A stretch of 64,000 nucleotides of DNA from UPXZ01 sp964634605. GTDB taxonomy: Bacteria > Bacteroidota > Bacteroidia > Bacteroidales > Paludibacteraceae. The position numbers were made by a program, and so were the translations under genes. Positions 9,158-18,462 of this stretch are shown piece after piece (within the stretch, counting starts at the first letter, position 1; each line of letters begins with the position of its first letter). The notes under the pieces are model-generated. The model had not been told where the DNA came from. It saw only the letters and a program-made list of their open reading frames with translations, and did not search any database. The stretch spans positions 14,800-78,799 of the forward strand of contig CAZWLJ010000008.1 in NCBI GenBank assembly GCA_964634605.1. Reading direction: 5' to 3'.

Positions 9158-11611
9158 ATGATGAAAAAAATCTTATTGCCAAATGCCGGGTTTGTTCCCT
9201 TTCTGTTACTGACCTTCTTTTTATTCCAGCAAAATCTTACAGCTCAGGTTTCAAAACTGAAGGTCATACCTGAAGTACAACAATTTACAGCATCATCAGA
9301 TACCTATTCGATGGGCAGTAAAGTAAAAATACTCGTCGAATCGGCACACTCAGACAGTCTTATGCCTGTTGCAATGCAACTGAAGAATGAACTGAAAACG
9401 ATGATGAATATCAACGCTTCGATCGCTGAGACTAATTCAACAACATCGCAAAAAAATGAAGTATTGCTGATGTACAGCAAAACGCGGCTGAAGAATTACG
9501 AAGCTTATAACATGACTATTGGTAAAGGCATCGTTATATCAGGAGCATCCAGACAGGGTACATTCTGGGGAACACGCACGTTGCTCCAGCTGATTGAAAA
9601 CCATAAAAATGTTATCCCTTGCGGACTTGTATACGATTATCCAAACTATCCAAGCCGCGGTTTTATGCTTGATACCGGTCGTAAATTTTTCACGATTGAT
9701 TTCCTGCGTCATTATGTGAAATTACTTTCGTACTATAAAATGAATGAATTTCAGGTGCATCTCAACGACAATGGTTTCAAGAAATATTTTAACAACGACT
9801 GGATGCAGACTTACGCTGCTTTCAGACTCGAAAGCGAGAGTTTTCCGGGTCTGACCGCCAAAGACGGCCATTATTCCAAAGCGGAATTCCGTGATCTGCA
9901 GCTTCTGGGTATGCAGTATGGCGTGAATGTCATTCCTGAAATCGATGCTCCGGCTCATGCTCTGGCTTTCACCCAATATAATCCTGCTCTGGCAGCTTCA
10001 AACAAAGCTTACGGCATGGACCATCTCGATCTTTATAAACCGGAGGTGTATGAATTCCTGGATAAACTATACGCTGAATATACTACCGGACCCAATCCTT
10101 GTTTTGTAGGACCCGACCTGCATATCGGAACAGATGAATATAACAGAGACGAATCAAAACAATTCCGGAAATTTACAAACAGATACATGAGCTATATCAC
10201 TCAGCTTGGAAAACGTCCGCGTCTGTGGGGCGGTATGAGATGGATGAATACCGACACCACTTCTGTGAAAGCACAAGGAAACGCGATAATAAACGCCTGG
10301 AGCCGCGATTGGGTAGATCCCTACAAATCACTGGAAGATGGTTTCAAATTGATCAATACCTGCGATGCAATGTTTTACATTGTTCCTGCGGCAGGTTACT
10401 ACTATGATTTTCTGAATAATGAATGGCTTTATAACAACTACAGACCCGAAAAAATAAACCATAATGAAACTCTGCCTGACTTTACACCGGGAGTGCTCGG
10501 AGGTATGTTTGCTGTCTGGAACGATATCTGCGGTAACGGAATTTCTCATCAGGATGTACACTACCGCGTTTACAGTTCAATGAAAGTGATAGGAAATAAA
10601 CTCTGGAAAGTGATGCCTGAACGTACTTATACTGACTTCAAAAAACTGGCCGATACGACTTCCGAAGGACCCGGACTGAATTATTCGGGCGTTTACAGCC
10701 CTGAAAAGCTGAAAACTATTACTTCGAAATTGGGCAGAAAAGCAGTTAAGTTCAACAGTAACACCAGTCTCAATCTGGGTGGCAGTGATTTTGGTTATAA
10801 CTACGATGCATCCTTCGATATCAAACCTGAACCCAACAATAACCCCGACGCGGTAATTTTTCAAAGTTCTTTTTCAAAAATTACACTGAACACCAACCGT
10901 ACCGGTAAACTCGGATTTTCACGGGACGGATATGTTTATACTTTTAACTACATTCCCAAAAACGACTGGCAACAGATCCGAATTCTTGGTGACTTTAATT
11001 CAGTTACATTGTACGTTGACAGTATCCGGATTGAAAGAATGGCACCTTTCAACAAAAACGGATTCAACTTCCAGCAAACCTTATTCTTCCCGCTCCAAAC
11101 GGCAGGAGATAAGGAAAACGGTTTGAAAGGACAGCTGAAAAACCTCAGCATCCAATATCAGGATCTTACAAAAATAAAATCAGCCTTTGTGGCGAGCAAA
11201 ACCACACTGACATCCGGAAGCTATTATATCAAATGCGGAGAAAAGTACCTTACCAACACCAATCCAAACGGAAAAGGGGGAGAACCCGAATTTCTTGCTA
11301 AAAATTCAGAACCTGAGATGCTTGCCGCTCAGCAGTGGGACATTACGCTCGTACCTGCTACAAACAGGTATAAAATAGCCAGCGCCACAGACCAGAGATA
11401 CCTGAACGAAATATGCGCGTTCGGAACTAATCCGTATAATGAAAACTGGAACACGTATAATCTCTACAAAAAAAACAATCTATATGCCATTCAGAATGAT
11501 GGTAACGGCGGAACGGGTTTCTGGTTTATTGATAAAAACCGTTTTTATACGGGCTCGGAATCCTACGACGATTCGAATTACGTGGTTGAATTTGTGCTGA
11601 TTAGAGATTAA
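9158..11611 (+). CDS. Secreted GH20 beta-N-acetylhexosaminidase with LamG-like and lectin-like C-terminal modules
   Basis: 817 aa from ATG 9158 (the frame opens at TTG 9149). A signal peptide with hydrophobic core FVPFLLLTFFLF ends near LTAQ. Residues ~35-160 form the GH20 N-terminal domain. The catalytic barrel follows (YPSRGFMLDTGRKFF, then HIGTDEYN with the Asp326-Glu327 pair that supports substrate-assisted catalysis). About 530-690 look like a concanavalin/LamG-type beta-sandwich, and the last ~120 residues resemble a ricin-type or related carbohydrate-binding fold (SGSYYIKCGEKYL, QQWDITLV). It releases terminal GlcNAc/GalNAc from glycans, in the periplasm or at the surface. Sialidases elsewhere in the window suggest host-type or mucin-like glycan use. 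The module boundaries are estimates. Confidence 0.88.
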   Translation: MMKKILLPNAGFVPFLLLTFFLFQQNLTAQVSKLKVIPEVQQFTASSDTYSMGSKVKILVESAHSDSLMPVAMQLKNELKTMMNINASIAETNSTTSQKNEVLLMYSKTRLKNYEAYNMTIGKGIVISGASRQGTFWGTRTLLQLIENHKNVIPCGLVYDYPNYPSRGFMLDTGRKFFTIDFLRHYVKLLSYYKMNEFQVHLNDNGFKKYFNNDWMQTYAAFRLESESFPGLTAKDGHYSKAEFRDLQLLGMQYGVNVIPEIDAPAHALAFTQYNPALAASNKAYGMDHLDLYKPEVYEFLDKLYAEYTTGPNPCFVGPDLHIGTDEYNRDESKQFRKFTNRYMSYITQLGKRPRLWGGMRWMNTDTTSVKAQGNAIINAWSRDWVDPYKSLEDGFKLINTCDAMFYIVPAAGYYYDFLNNEWLYNNYRPEKINHNETLPDFTPGVLGGMFAVWNDICGNGISHQDVHYRVYSSMKVIGNKLWKVMPERTYTDFKKLADTTSEGPGLNYSGVYSPEKLKTITSKLGRKAVKFNSNTSLNLGGSDFGYNYDASFDIKPEPNNNPDAVIFQSSFSKITLNTNRTGKLGFSRDGYVYTFNYIPKNDWQQIRILGDFNSVTLYVDSIRIERMAPFNKNGFNFQQTLFFPLQTAGDKENGLKGQLKNLSIQYQDLTKIKSAFVASKTTLTSGSYYIKCGEKYLTNTNPNGKGGEPEFLAKNSEPEMLAAQQWDITLVPATNRYKIASATDQRYLNEICAFGTNPYNENWNTYNLYKKNNLYAIQNDGNGGTGFWFIDKNRFYTGSESYDDSNYVVEFVLIRD

Positions 11612-11641
11612 AAAACGGATGCAGAAAATGCTGTCCGGTTC

Positions 11642-11664
11642 AACATATGTCAGTTTCATATGTT
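11642..11664 (+). terminator. Hairpin after GH20 gene
   Basis: AACATATG / CATATGTT, 8-bp stem with 7-nt loop, 30 nt after the stop. It is followed by ATTTAAATT rather than a clean T-run, so it is a weak terminator candidate. Confidence 0.35.
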
Positions 11665-11737
11665 ATTTAAATTGACAGGCATTTGATACAAAAAAGCGGG
11701 AATCCGGTTACTAATAGTTAGACAGTTTAATATCATT

Positions 11738-12796
11738 ATGTTTGAAAAAGAAACATCCGAAGCTATAGAGCTGCTGAAAAGAATGATTTCGCATCCTTCG
11801 TTCAGCCGTGAGGAGAAAGAGTGCGCTGATCTGATTGAGCATTACATCGAAGAGGAGGGATATACCCCTTCCCGGATTGGCAATAATGTCTGGATCTTGG
11901 GAAGCAGTTACGACGTTTCGAAACCCACGCTGCTGCTCAATTCGCATATTGATACCGTGAAACCGGTTGACGGATGGAATTTTGATCCTTTTTTGCCCGT
12001 AGAAAGCGAAGGAAAACTATACGGACTGGGAAGCAACGATGCTGGCGCATCGGTGGTATCCCTGCTGCAGGTTTTTTTCCTGTTATCGAAAGAAAAACAG
12101 ACATACAACCTGATATTCGCGGCTTCGGCTGAGGAGGAAATCTCGGGCAGTAACGGCATGGAAAGCTTGCTGAAGGAACTTCCGAAGATTGATTTTGCCA
12201 TCGTGGGTGAGCCTACCAATATGCAGCTGGCTGTGGCAGAAAAAGGACTGATGGTGCTGGATTGCATCGCGAGGGGCAAAGCTGGCCATGCAGCCCGCAA
12301 CGAGGGAGAAAACGCGATTTACAAAGCTCTTGCAGACGTGGAATGGTTTAAAAATTACCGTTTCCCGAAGGTTTCTGAATTTCTGGGTGAGGTGAAAATG
12401 AGCGTAACGCAGATAAACGCGGGAACGCAACACAACGTAATTCCGGACAAATGCAGTTTCGTGGTGGATATCCGCAGCAACGAACTTTACAAAAACGCCG
12501 ATATTCTGGCTGTAATCAACTCAAACGTCGGCTGTGAGGTTACGGCCCGCTCGACCCGTCTGAGTTCGTCAGCGACGCCTCAAAATCATCCTGTGGTTGC
12601 GAAAGCCAAAGAGATGGGAATGGATATCTTCGGTTCTCCCACACTTTCGGATCAGGCGCTGATGCCTTTCGCGAGTGTGAAGATAGGACCGGGGCACTCA
12701 TCCCGCTCACATACAGCGAATGAATATATTCTTATCCGGGAAGTTGAGGAGGCTATCCCTGTTTACTTCCGGCTGCTGAATGGATTGAACATATAA
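11738..12796 (+). CDS. argE: M20-family acyl-ornithine/citrulline deacylase ArgE-like
   Basis: 352 aa, M20 metallopeptidase fold. Metal ligands are seen in LLNSHIDTVKP (His, Asp), the catalytic Glu and ligand in SAEEEISG, and the closing His near GPGHSSRSH. The dimerisation domain (residues ~165-275, with GKAGHAARNEGENAI) is present. Bacteroidales ArgE proteins of this length deacylate N-acetyl- or N-succinyl-citrulline/ornithine. With argF' and argB in the same 7 kb, the arginine role is well supported; a general M20 carboxypeptidase role remains possible. It is a single gene with no promoter element that I could recognise, convergent with the sialidase gene (30 bp between stops). Confidence 0.85.
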   Translation: MFEKETSEAIELLKRMISHPSFSREEKECADLIEHYIEEEGYTPSRIGNNVWILGSSYDVSKPTLLLNSHIDTVKPVDGWNFDPFLPVESEGKLYGLGSNDAGASVVSLLQVFFLLSKEKQTYNLIFAASAEEEISGSNGMESLLKELPKIDFAIVGEPTNMQLAVAEKGLMVLDCIARGKAGHAARNEGENAIYKALADVEWFKNYRFPKVSEFLGEVKMSVTQINAGTQHNVIPDKCSFVVDIRSNELYKNADILAVINSNVGCEVTARSTRLSSSATPQNHPVVAKAKEMGMDIFGSPTLSDQALMPFASVKIGPGHSSRSHTANEYILIREVEEAIPVYFRLLNGLNI

Positions 12797-12826
12797 TTAA
12801 TTCAGCAACAGTCTTTTACGTCTGTT

Positions 12827-14449
12827 TTATTTCGGAAGTTTATAGCTATCTGCCCCATTGGTAAGCCAATCAAGCGAGAAATTCAGGAAGTACATTTTAT
12901 AGTTACTTTTTTCGTCTTCTTCCAGATAAACCCCGATAGTTCCGTCAGGTAAAATGGTGGTGGACGAATATGCAGATGTATTGGGGCAAATAGTCTTTTT
13001 AACAGGCCATGTTTGCGCTTCATCGTAACTCAGCCACATGGTTACGTTTTTTCGGCTCGAAGCATTTGGCATGGAGTGAAGTATCCTGTTCTTATCAAAA
13101 CCATCTTTTGAAGAAGTCAGCCAAATAATATCCGCATCGCATCTGGCACCCCATATTTCAGACCAGGTATTGCGTTCACCCCAGGTAATTCCACCATCCG
13201 ATGACTTTGCCCAAAGCCGGTTTCCCACCGATTCGGGCTGGCGACTGCTCATCAGAATATCTCCGTTGTTGAGCTCAATCACTTTTGCTTCGTCGCCATT
13301 CAGAATAGCTCTTTCTGACACTTTCCAGTTTTCTCCTTCATCGTCGGAATAAACGGCATAATTTTGCAACCCTTTCAAACCGGGTTCCAGCACTGTCAAA
13401 ACTCCCATCAGACGTCCGCTGCGGGTGCACAATCCGTATCCTGAACCGAAAAACAGGCTCTTCCACCCAGAACGAACAGGGTCGGATGACTCCACGCTAT
13501 AAATCTGATAAGTAATATCGCGCGGTGACGACCAGGTGATTCCATTATCCAAACTGGTTGAAACGTAAGTACGCTGTGGTTTTTCGGCAGTTGAACCCCA
13601 TAGTCCGGGTCCGCCCACAAATAATGTTACAAGTTTGCCTGATTTTGATTTCATCAGCAAGGCGTCTCCATATCCTTTAGCATAACCCTTTCCTTCGGCT
13701 ATTGTTACAGGATTCGACCAGGTGATTCCTCCATCAGTACTTCTGCGGGCTACAACATCAATATCCTCCGGCAGATCTGTTCCGTTGTACTTGCGTTTAT
13801 CAGTAAGAACTACCAGAGAACCGTCTGCTGCCGTAGTGATAGCCGGAATGCGGTAATTTTTGGAACCAAAATCACCGGGAGCAAAAACTAGAGTTCTTCG
13901 AAGTAAAATTTCACGGCTTCCTTCGGGATTACCTCCCTTGATGTCGTAAAAATCCCCGGCTGTAGCAATCTGACTTACCGAAGCATCCACCTTATTACCT
14001 TCCCTGGCTGATTTTTTCAGCTTGTATGTTACATACAGCGAAGCGCTGTCGTTCAGAAGATGGCTTTTAAATCTGATCCTGATACTTTTTTTCGACGGAC
14101 GCGCCAAACCAATTAAGTGTGAGGATTTCAGCGGATTGCGCGAATCAAAAACGGCATCATTCGTTTGTAAATATATTTTAATTCTCTCCACATCCTTAAT
14201 ATTGGTTGTTCCGTCCATATTCATGGTTAGTGAAGTTAATTGAACCGGCCTATCAGCAACTGCCACACGAACCCTGAGAATCACTTCATTGTCATTTCCG
14301 CGTCCTGTGAAATTGTTGTCCTGAACTACAGTTACTTTTGCAATGCCCTTTTCGTTGCCTGCATTTGCATTATTTTTACCCTGACATAAAAATGAAAATG
14401 AACTGATTCCAAACGATATTGCAAAAATGAAGATTTTTTTAATTTTCAT
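12827..14449 (-). CDS. nanH: Exo-alpha-sialidase, GH33-like, with N-terminal BNR-associated domain
   Basis: 540 aa from ATG at 14449; an upstream in-frame start at 14488 would precede the signal peptide and is unlikely. A signal peptide ends near FLCQGKNN, perhaps a lipoprotein, but the lipobox is poor. Residues ~30-180 form a beta-sandwich domain like those that precede BNR sialidases in Bacteroides. The catalytic six-blade propeller begins with the YRIP motif, which supplies one of the three arginines that bind the carboxylate. Five Asp boxes follow (STDGGITW, SLDNGITW, SDDEGENW, SSDGGITW, SYDEAQTW). It cleaves terminal sialic acid. No sialic-acid catabolic genes are visible next to it. A strong promoter lies 93 bp upstream. 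Confidence 0.9.
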   Translation of the reverse strand: MKIKKIFIFAISFGISSFSFLCQGKNNANAGNEKGIAKVTVVQDNNFTGRGNDNEVILRVRVAVADRPVQLTSLTMNMDGTTNIKDVERIKIYLQTNDAVFDSRNPLKSSHLIGLARPSKKSIRIRFKSHLLNDSASLYVTYKLKKSAREGNKVDASVSQIATAGDFYDIKGGNPEGSREILLRRTLVFAPGDFGSKNYRIPAITTAADGSLVVLTDKRKYNGTDLPEDIDVVARRSTDGGITWSNPVTIAEGKGYAKGYGDALLMKSKSGKLVTLFVGGPGLWGSTAEKPQRTYVSTSLDNGITWSSPRDITYQIYSVESSDPVRSGWKSLFFGSGYGLCTRSGRLMGVLTVLEPGLKGLQNYAVYSDDEGENWKVSERAILNGDEAKVIELNNGDILMSSRQPESVGNRLWAKSSDGGITWGERNTWSEIWGARCDADIIWLTSSKDGFDKNRILHSMPNASSRKNVTMWLSYDEAQTWPVKKTICPNTSAYSSTTILPDGTIGVYLEEDEKSNYKMYFLNFSLDWLTNGADSYKLPK

Positions 14450-14541
14450 AATTTTTAAAATGAATTGAATTTTTGACAAGATACACAATATGCTTTACAA
14501 TCAAAATATAATAATTAAATTATTTATTATATTTAACTTCA

Positions 14542-14572
14542 CAAAGATACATATTTAATATTAATTGCCAAA
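14542..14572 (-). promoter_or_regulatory. Bacteroidota-type promoter for the sialidase gene
   Basis: Read on the minus strand: TTTG (14572-14569), 19 bp, then TATCTTTG (14549-14542). Both boxes and the spacing match the -33/-7 consensus, 93 bp before the sialidase ATG. It also places the sialidase in a transcription unit separate from the DUF4251 gene. Confidence 0.7.
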
Positions 14573-14585
14573 TTATTTAATTTAT

Positions 14586-15074
14586 TTATTCTATTTCACC
14601 TCTGTATGAAATTGCCTGGCGCGATGCATCCCATACAATCAAATCAGCCCTGCCATTATCCCAGATAGTAAACAGGTATTTTACAGGATTGATACGATCA
14701 TGCATATTGATGTTTATTATCCAGCTTCCTTTTCGTTTTCCGGCAGTAACAGAGTAGTCAAATCGGGTGCTGTTGAAAATAAGCGGTGAATCGGCAGGAT
14801 TCCACGGAGCCTGGTAAGCGACGCCATAATAGGGCAAATAAGAGTAAATTGTGTCTCTTGTAACTTTCACATCATATTCCGAAGTCAGGTTACGGGATTG
14901 AAAATTTCCGATGGGAATAACGTAGGTAGCAACAAACTTAAATTGCTGATTTTCAATTTTTTCTTCTAATATTTTTTTCTGCTCAGCTAATTCGGCTGCA
15001 GTCTTTTGTGTGGCACAGGAAACGGTAGCCGAAAAAATAAAGCAAACAATAAAAAAATGAAGTAACTTTTTCAT
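14586..15074 (-). CDS. DUF4251 lipoprotein
   Basis: 162 aa with an N-terminal lipoprotein signal (hydrophobic stretch then TVSC at about residue 20), a short coiled coil (residues ~24-45), and a beta-rich domain. The domain motifs YVIPIGNFQSRNLTSEYDV and LPYYGVAYQAP are typical of the Bacteroidota DUF4251 family (PF14059), whose function is unknown. Its stop is only about 14 bp from the sialidase promoter -33 box, so it is compact with its neighbour but independently controlled. No partner gene is apparent. Confidence 0.8.
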   Translation of the reverse strand: MKKLLHFFIVCFIFSATVSCATQKTAAELAEQKKILEEKIENQQFKFVATYVIPIGNFQSRNLTSEYDVKVTRDTIYSYLPYYGVAYQAPWNPADSPLIFNSTRFDYSVTAGKRKGSWIININMHDRINPVKYLFTIWDNGRADLIVWDASRQAISYRGEIE

Positions 15075-15116
15075 AATCGTAAATACTTTAATGGTTCATA
15101 ATAAACAGAGCAAATT

Positions 15117-16094
15117 TTATACCTTTTTAGTTTTCTTAAACCACCTGATTGTCTGAATGATAGCATCATCCAGACTGCAAGAAGAAAAATTTAACTCATT
15201 TTCGGCTTTTATTCCCGAATAATATTCCTTAATCATCAACTGACGTAAATTCATTGATTTTAATTCTGTAGGAATACCCAATTTTATTAATACATCCCCC
15301 ACCCTGCCTGTTATTTTCAAAATCGGATCTGGTATTTCCACACATAATTGAGGATAGTTACCAATCCTTTTTTGTTTTTCGAAAAATTCTCTGAAACTGA
15401 GATTTTCGCCGCAAATGAGGTATCTTTCGCCGTTTTTACCGTGTTTGAGGGCATTACAGGCTGCATCGGCAACGGTTCTGGCAGGAACAAAATTTTTACC
15501 TCCGCGGGGTATGAAAAGGAGCGGTTTGCGGTAACCCGTTTTTAACAGGCGGCCGGAACTCCTTTTGGTGTCATATCCGCCAATCAGAAAGCAGGAGTTG
15601 ATGATGACAATATGCTTGCCGGGCTGCCGGGAAGCATCGAGAAAAAGTTTTTCGGCGGCGAGCTTGCTTTGGGCATAAAAGGAAGCGCAAAAGGGAAACT
15701 GAATGGGAGAGCGCTCGTCGGCGGGAAACCCGGAGGTACCGTAACCAATGGTATTGGAGGTACTAATGAAAACGATGTTGTTGATACGGAGCTCGTCACA
15801 GACACGGAGAACGTTGGCTGAACCGAGAACATTTATTTGTTCGTAACCGGAATAATGCAGCAGGCCGGTAGCTGTAACGGCGGCAGCATGAATGACCGCA
15901 TCACATCCGGCGGCTGCTTTTTTGAAGGTTTCATATTCCGTAAAATCGCCAGTGAAAACTTCCACACGATGTAAATCGAAGCAGATATTGGCTGTGGAGC
16001 GGACAATGACAGCGACCTGTTCGTTCCTGGCAAGCAGTTCCATCACGAGGTGATGTCCGAGCAAACCATTTGCACCTGTTACTAAAATTTTCAT
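15117..16094 (-). CDS. NAD(P)-dependent epimerase/dehydratase (extended SDR)
   Basis: 325 aa. The dinucleotide-binding motif TGANGLLG is at residues 7-14, the NINVLGSANVL-type segment and STSNTIGYG follow, and the catalytic YAQSK (YxxxK) is near residue 145. The overall pattern is that of extended SDRs acting on nucleotide sugars, dihydroflavonol-like or sterol-like substrates. The substrate cannot be told. It lies upstream of the DUF4251 gene (42 bp gap, same strand) and divergent from a classical SDR. The start at 16094 is the only ATG before the Rossmann motif. Confidence 0.82.
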   Translation of the reverse strand: MKILVTGANGLLGHHLVMELLARNEQVAVIVRSTANICFDLHRVEVFTGDFTEYETFKKAAAGCDAVIHAAAVTATGLLHYSGYEQINVLGSANVLRVCDELRINNIVFISTSNTIGYGTSGFPADERSPIQFPFCASFYAQSKLAAEKLFLDASRQPGKHIVIINSCFLIGGYDTKRSSGRLLKTGYRKPLLFIPRGGKNFVPARTVADAACNALKHGKNGERYLICGENLSFREFFEKQKRIGNYPQLCVEIPDPILKITGRVGDVLIKLGIPTELKSMNLRQLMIKEYYSGIKAENELNFSSCSLDDAIIQTIRWFKKTKKV

Positions 16095-16149
16095 GGATTA
16101 TGAATGGTTTATGAAACGGTTTTTTTGACGTTGTTGATACTTCGCATAG

Positions 16150-16157
16150 CAAAAATA
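16150..16157 (-). promoter_or_regulatory. Candidate -7 element for the epimerase gene
   Basis: CAAAAATA on the plus strand reads TATTTTTG on the minus strand, about 56 bp before the epimerase start. Confidence 0.5.
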
Positions 16158-16180
16158 CGGATTATTTCCCTGAAAATAAG

Positions 16181-16188
16181 TATTTTTG
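16181..16188 (+). promoter_or_regulatory. Candidate -7 element for the SDR gene
   Basis: TATTTTTG on the plus strand, 75 bp before the SDR start. With the minus-strand element at 16150-16157 it makes a compact divergent promoter pair. Confidence 0.5.
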
Positions 16189-16262
16189 CATAAAGAAAGG
16201 TGACAGACCTTTTTTTTATGGTTATACAGTAAACAGAACATGCAATTAAGAAAAACTAAAAT

Positions 16263-17078
16263 ATGAAAGCAGTATTACTTACAGGAGGAAGCGCGGGTAT
16301 CGGACTTGCAACAGCGGAATTATTGATGAAAAAAGGGTACCGGGTATATTCCGGTTCGCGGCGGGGCGGGGGAGAAGCTCAAAAATCTGCCGATGGTGGC
16401 GAGATAATTCCCCTGATAATGGATGTAAACGACGAAGCAAGCATAAAAACTGCCCTGGATAAGATACTGGCTGAAAACAAGGAGTTGTATGCAGTGATTA
16501 GCAACGCTGGCAACGGAATAGCGGGAGCTGTGGAAGAATGCAATACGGGAGAGGTAAAATACCAGCTGGAAACCAATTTTTTCGGTTCGGTAAAGGTTAT
16601 TCAGGCCTGTCTGCCGGTGTTCAGGAAACAGGGACACGGTAAAATTATTGCTACCACTTCGGTGGCGGCAGTTATTCCTATTCCTTTCCAGGCGTTTTAC
16701 AGTGCCGGAAAAGCTGCTTTGCAGATATTCGTGGAAGCGCTGGCTATGGAAGTGAAACCTTACGGCATACAGTGCTGCACAATTCTCCCCGGCGATACCA
16801 AAACTGAATTTACCAGTGCACGCAAATACTCCTCTGCATCGGAAAATGAAAAATCGACCTACTACCGGCGGATGAAAACGGCTGTTGAAAAGATGGAACA
16901 CGACGAACAGAACGGAATGAAACCCGAGGCAATCGCCAAAGCCATTGTCAGTCAGGTAGAACGCCGAAAAATGAAGTCGCGCGTTATCCCCGGATTGATG
17001 TATAAAGCTATCTGTACGGTAAGTGATTTATTGCCAAATACTTTAAGACTAAAACTCATTGATATGGTATATTCGTGA
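16263..17078 (+). CDS. Classical short-chain dehydrogenase/reductase
   Basis: 271 aa. It has the cofactor motif TGGSAGIG near residue 7, the structural NAG motif (ISNAGNG), a catalytic Ser in ATTSVAAVIP, and YSAGK as the YxxxK motif. This order is diagnostic for classical SDRs. The Thr-Gly-Gly-Ser variant and the absence of an acidic residue after beta-2 (YSGSRR) suggest NADP(H) preference. The substrate is unknown; the length and C-terminal hydrophobic tail resemble SDRs acting on lipid or steroid-like compounds. It is the last gene before the non-coding origin-like tract. Confidence 0.83.
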   Translation: MKAVLLTGGSAGIGLATAELLMKKGYRVYSGSRRGGGEAQKSADGGEIIPLIMDVNDEASIKTALDKILAENKELYAVISNAGNGIAGAVEECNTGEVKYQLETNFFGSVKVIQACLPVFRKQGHGKIIATTSVAAVIPIPFQAFYSAGKAALQIFVEALAMEVKPYGIQCCTILPGDTKTEFTSARKYSSASENEKSTYYRRMKTAVEKMEHDEQNGMKPEAIAKAIVSQVERRKMKSRVIPGLMYKAICTVSDLLPNTLRLKLIDMVYS

Positions 17079-17094
17079 TAAATGTTTAACCGGT

Positions 17095-17499
17095 TGTTGA
17101 AAACTAACTGAAAACTCTTGAAAGAAATATTAAAACTAAAGTTGCAAATTCAAAACCTTTCGGGTAATAGGAATGATTTCTGAAAAAGCAAATAAGTTAG
17201 CACAAATTTTAAAGAAAGATTTGAACCCGAAAAAGGAGAGTTATGAGCCCGGGGTTGAAAAAATAATTTCAACAACACAGTTTTCAACCGCTTGTTGATA
17301 ACGTTCATAAAAAACTGTAAAAGAGCAACATTTTGGAAAATAATTTTGTTGAAACTGAGGGTTGATTTATTTGATAATTGATTTTCCAAATTTTTTACCA
17401 CTTATTTTTCAACCATATCAACAGGCTATTATTATCACCAAAAGTTTTTTAAAAGGTAAAAAAAATATAATTATAATTTCTATTTGATAATTCTCAGAA
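17095..17499. other. Candidate chromosomal replication origin: cluster of DnaA-box-like 9-mers plus AT-rich tract
   Basis: There is no gene between 17079 and 17502. Seven 9-mers close to TTWTCAACA are present: 17095-17103 (reverse), 17266-17274, 17281-17289, 17293-17301 (reverse, TTATCAACA, one change from TTATCCACA), 17347-17355 (reverse), 17406-17414 and 17415-17423. They are followed by a strongly AT-rich stretch (about 17425-17495) that could be an unwinding element. Two parS-like sites lie 9 kb away. dnaA is not in the window. The call is an inference from motif density; a regulatory region for nadA is the main alternative. Confidence 0.5.
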
Positions 17500-17502
17500 A
17501 AG

Positions 17503-18438
17503 ATGGAAAAACAAAATTTTATTGAAGAAATAGAGAGGCTGAAAAGAGAAAAAAATGCAGTGATCATGGCGCATTACTATCAGACAGCTGATATTCAGGA
17601 TATTGCTGATGTAGTAGGGGATAGTCTGGCCCTGGCGCAATGGGCTGCAAAGACCGATGCTGATGTTATAGTATTGTGCGGGGTGCATTTTATGGGCGAA
17701 ACAGCAAAAATTCTTTCGCCGCATAAAAAAGTTTTGATACCTGACGCGGATGCCGGATGTTCGCTTGCCGACAGTTGTCCGGCCGATAAATTTGAAGAAT
17801 TTGTAAAGGCACACTCCGATCATACTGTTATTTCGTACGTGAATACCACAGCAGCTGTAAAAGCACTGACCGATGTGGTGGTGACATCAACCAACGCGAA
17901 AAAGATTGTGGATCAGTTCCCGCAGGATGCTAAACTGATATTTGGTCCTGATAAAAATCTTGGAAATTACATCAACAGCGTAACAGGACGAAATATGCTG
18001 CTTTGGGATGGTGCATGTCATGTTCACGAACAGTTTTCACTCGAAAAACTGATTGACCTGAAAAGAGAAAATCCCGATGCTGAAATAGTTGCTCATCCCG
18101 AATGTAAAAGTGTAATTTTGAAAATGGCAGATTATGTAGGCTCTACACAGGGTTTGCTGAATTATGTGACTAATTCGGAAAAAAATAAATTTCTGGTAGT
18201 GACTGAAAGCGGTATTTTGCATCAGATGACCAAAGCAAATCCTTATAAAACATTCATTCCGGTTCCACCCGAATTCGAAGGAAAAACCTGCATGTGCAAC
18301 GAGTGCAAATACATGCGTATGAATACGATGGAGAAACTTTATTTGTGTTTGCGCGACGAAAAACCCGAAATACTTATCGAGGAAGAATTACGCGAAAAGG
18401 CAGTGAAACCTATTTTGAGGATGCTTGAAATGTCGTAA
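17503..18438 (+). CDS. nadA: Quinolinate synthase
   Basis: 311 aa, NadA family. It shows the opening segment AHYYQTADIQDIADVVGDSL, the first cluster cysteine in VLCGVHFMGETAKIL, the middle Cys in DGACHVHEQF with the H/E pair, the HPECKS motif, and the CMCNECKYMRMNT region that supplies the last [4Fe-4S] ligand. It condenses iminoaspartate with dihydroxyacetone phosphate to quinolinate in NAD synthesis. nadB and nadC are not next to it. It starts at the ATG at 17503, directly after the AT-rich origin-like tract, and is followed 25 bp later by a small membrane protein. Confidence 0.96.
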   Translation: MEKQNFIEEIERLKREKNAVIMAHYYQTADIQDIADVVGDSLALAQWAAKTDADVIVLCGVHFMGETAKILSPHKKVLIPDADAGCSLADSCPADKFEEFVKAHSDHTVISYVNTTAAVKALTDVVVTSTNAKKIVDQFPQDAKLIFGPDKNLGNYINSVTGRNMLLWDGACHVHEQFSLEKLIDLKRENPDAEIVAHPECKSVILKMADYVGSTQGLLNYVTNSEKNKFLVVTESGILHQMTKANPYKTFIPVPPEFEGKTCMCNECKYMRMNTMEKLYLCLRDEKPEILIEEELREKAVKPILRMLEMS

Positions 18439-18462
18439 ACACCAACTTAACGAATTAATTTT

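Noticed and set aside
15584..15832. ORFs on both strands within the epimerase gene
   Set aside because: Low-complexity shadows (Pro/Ser/Phe or Gly/Thr rich) of a well-supported SDR gene.
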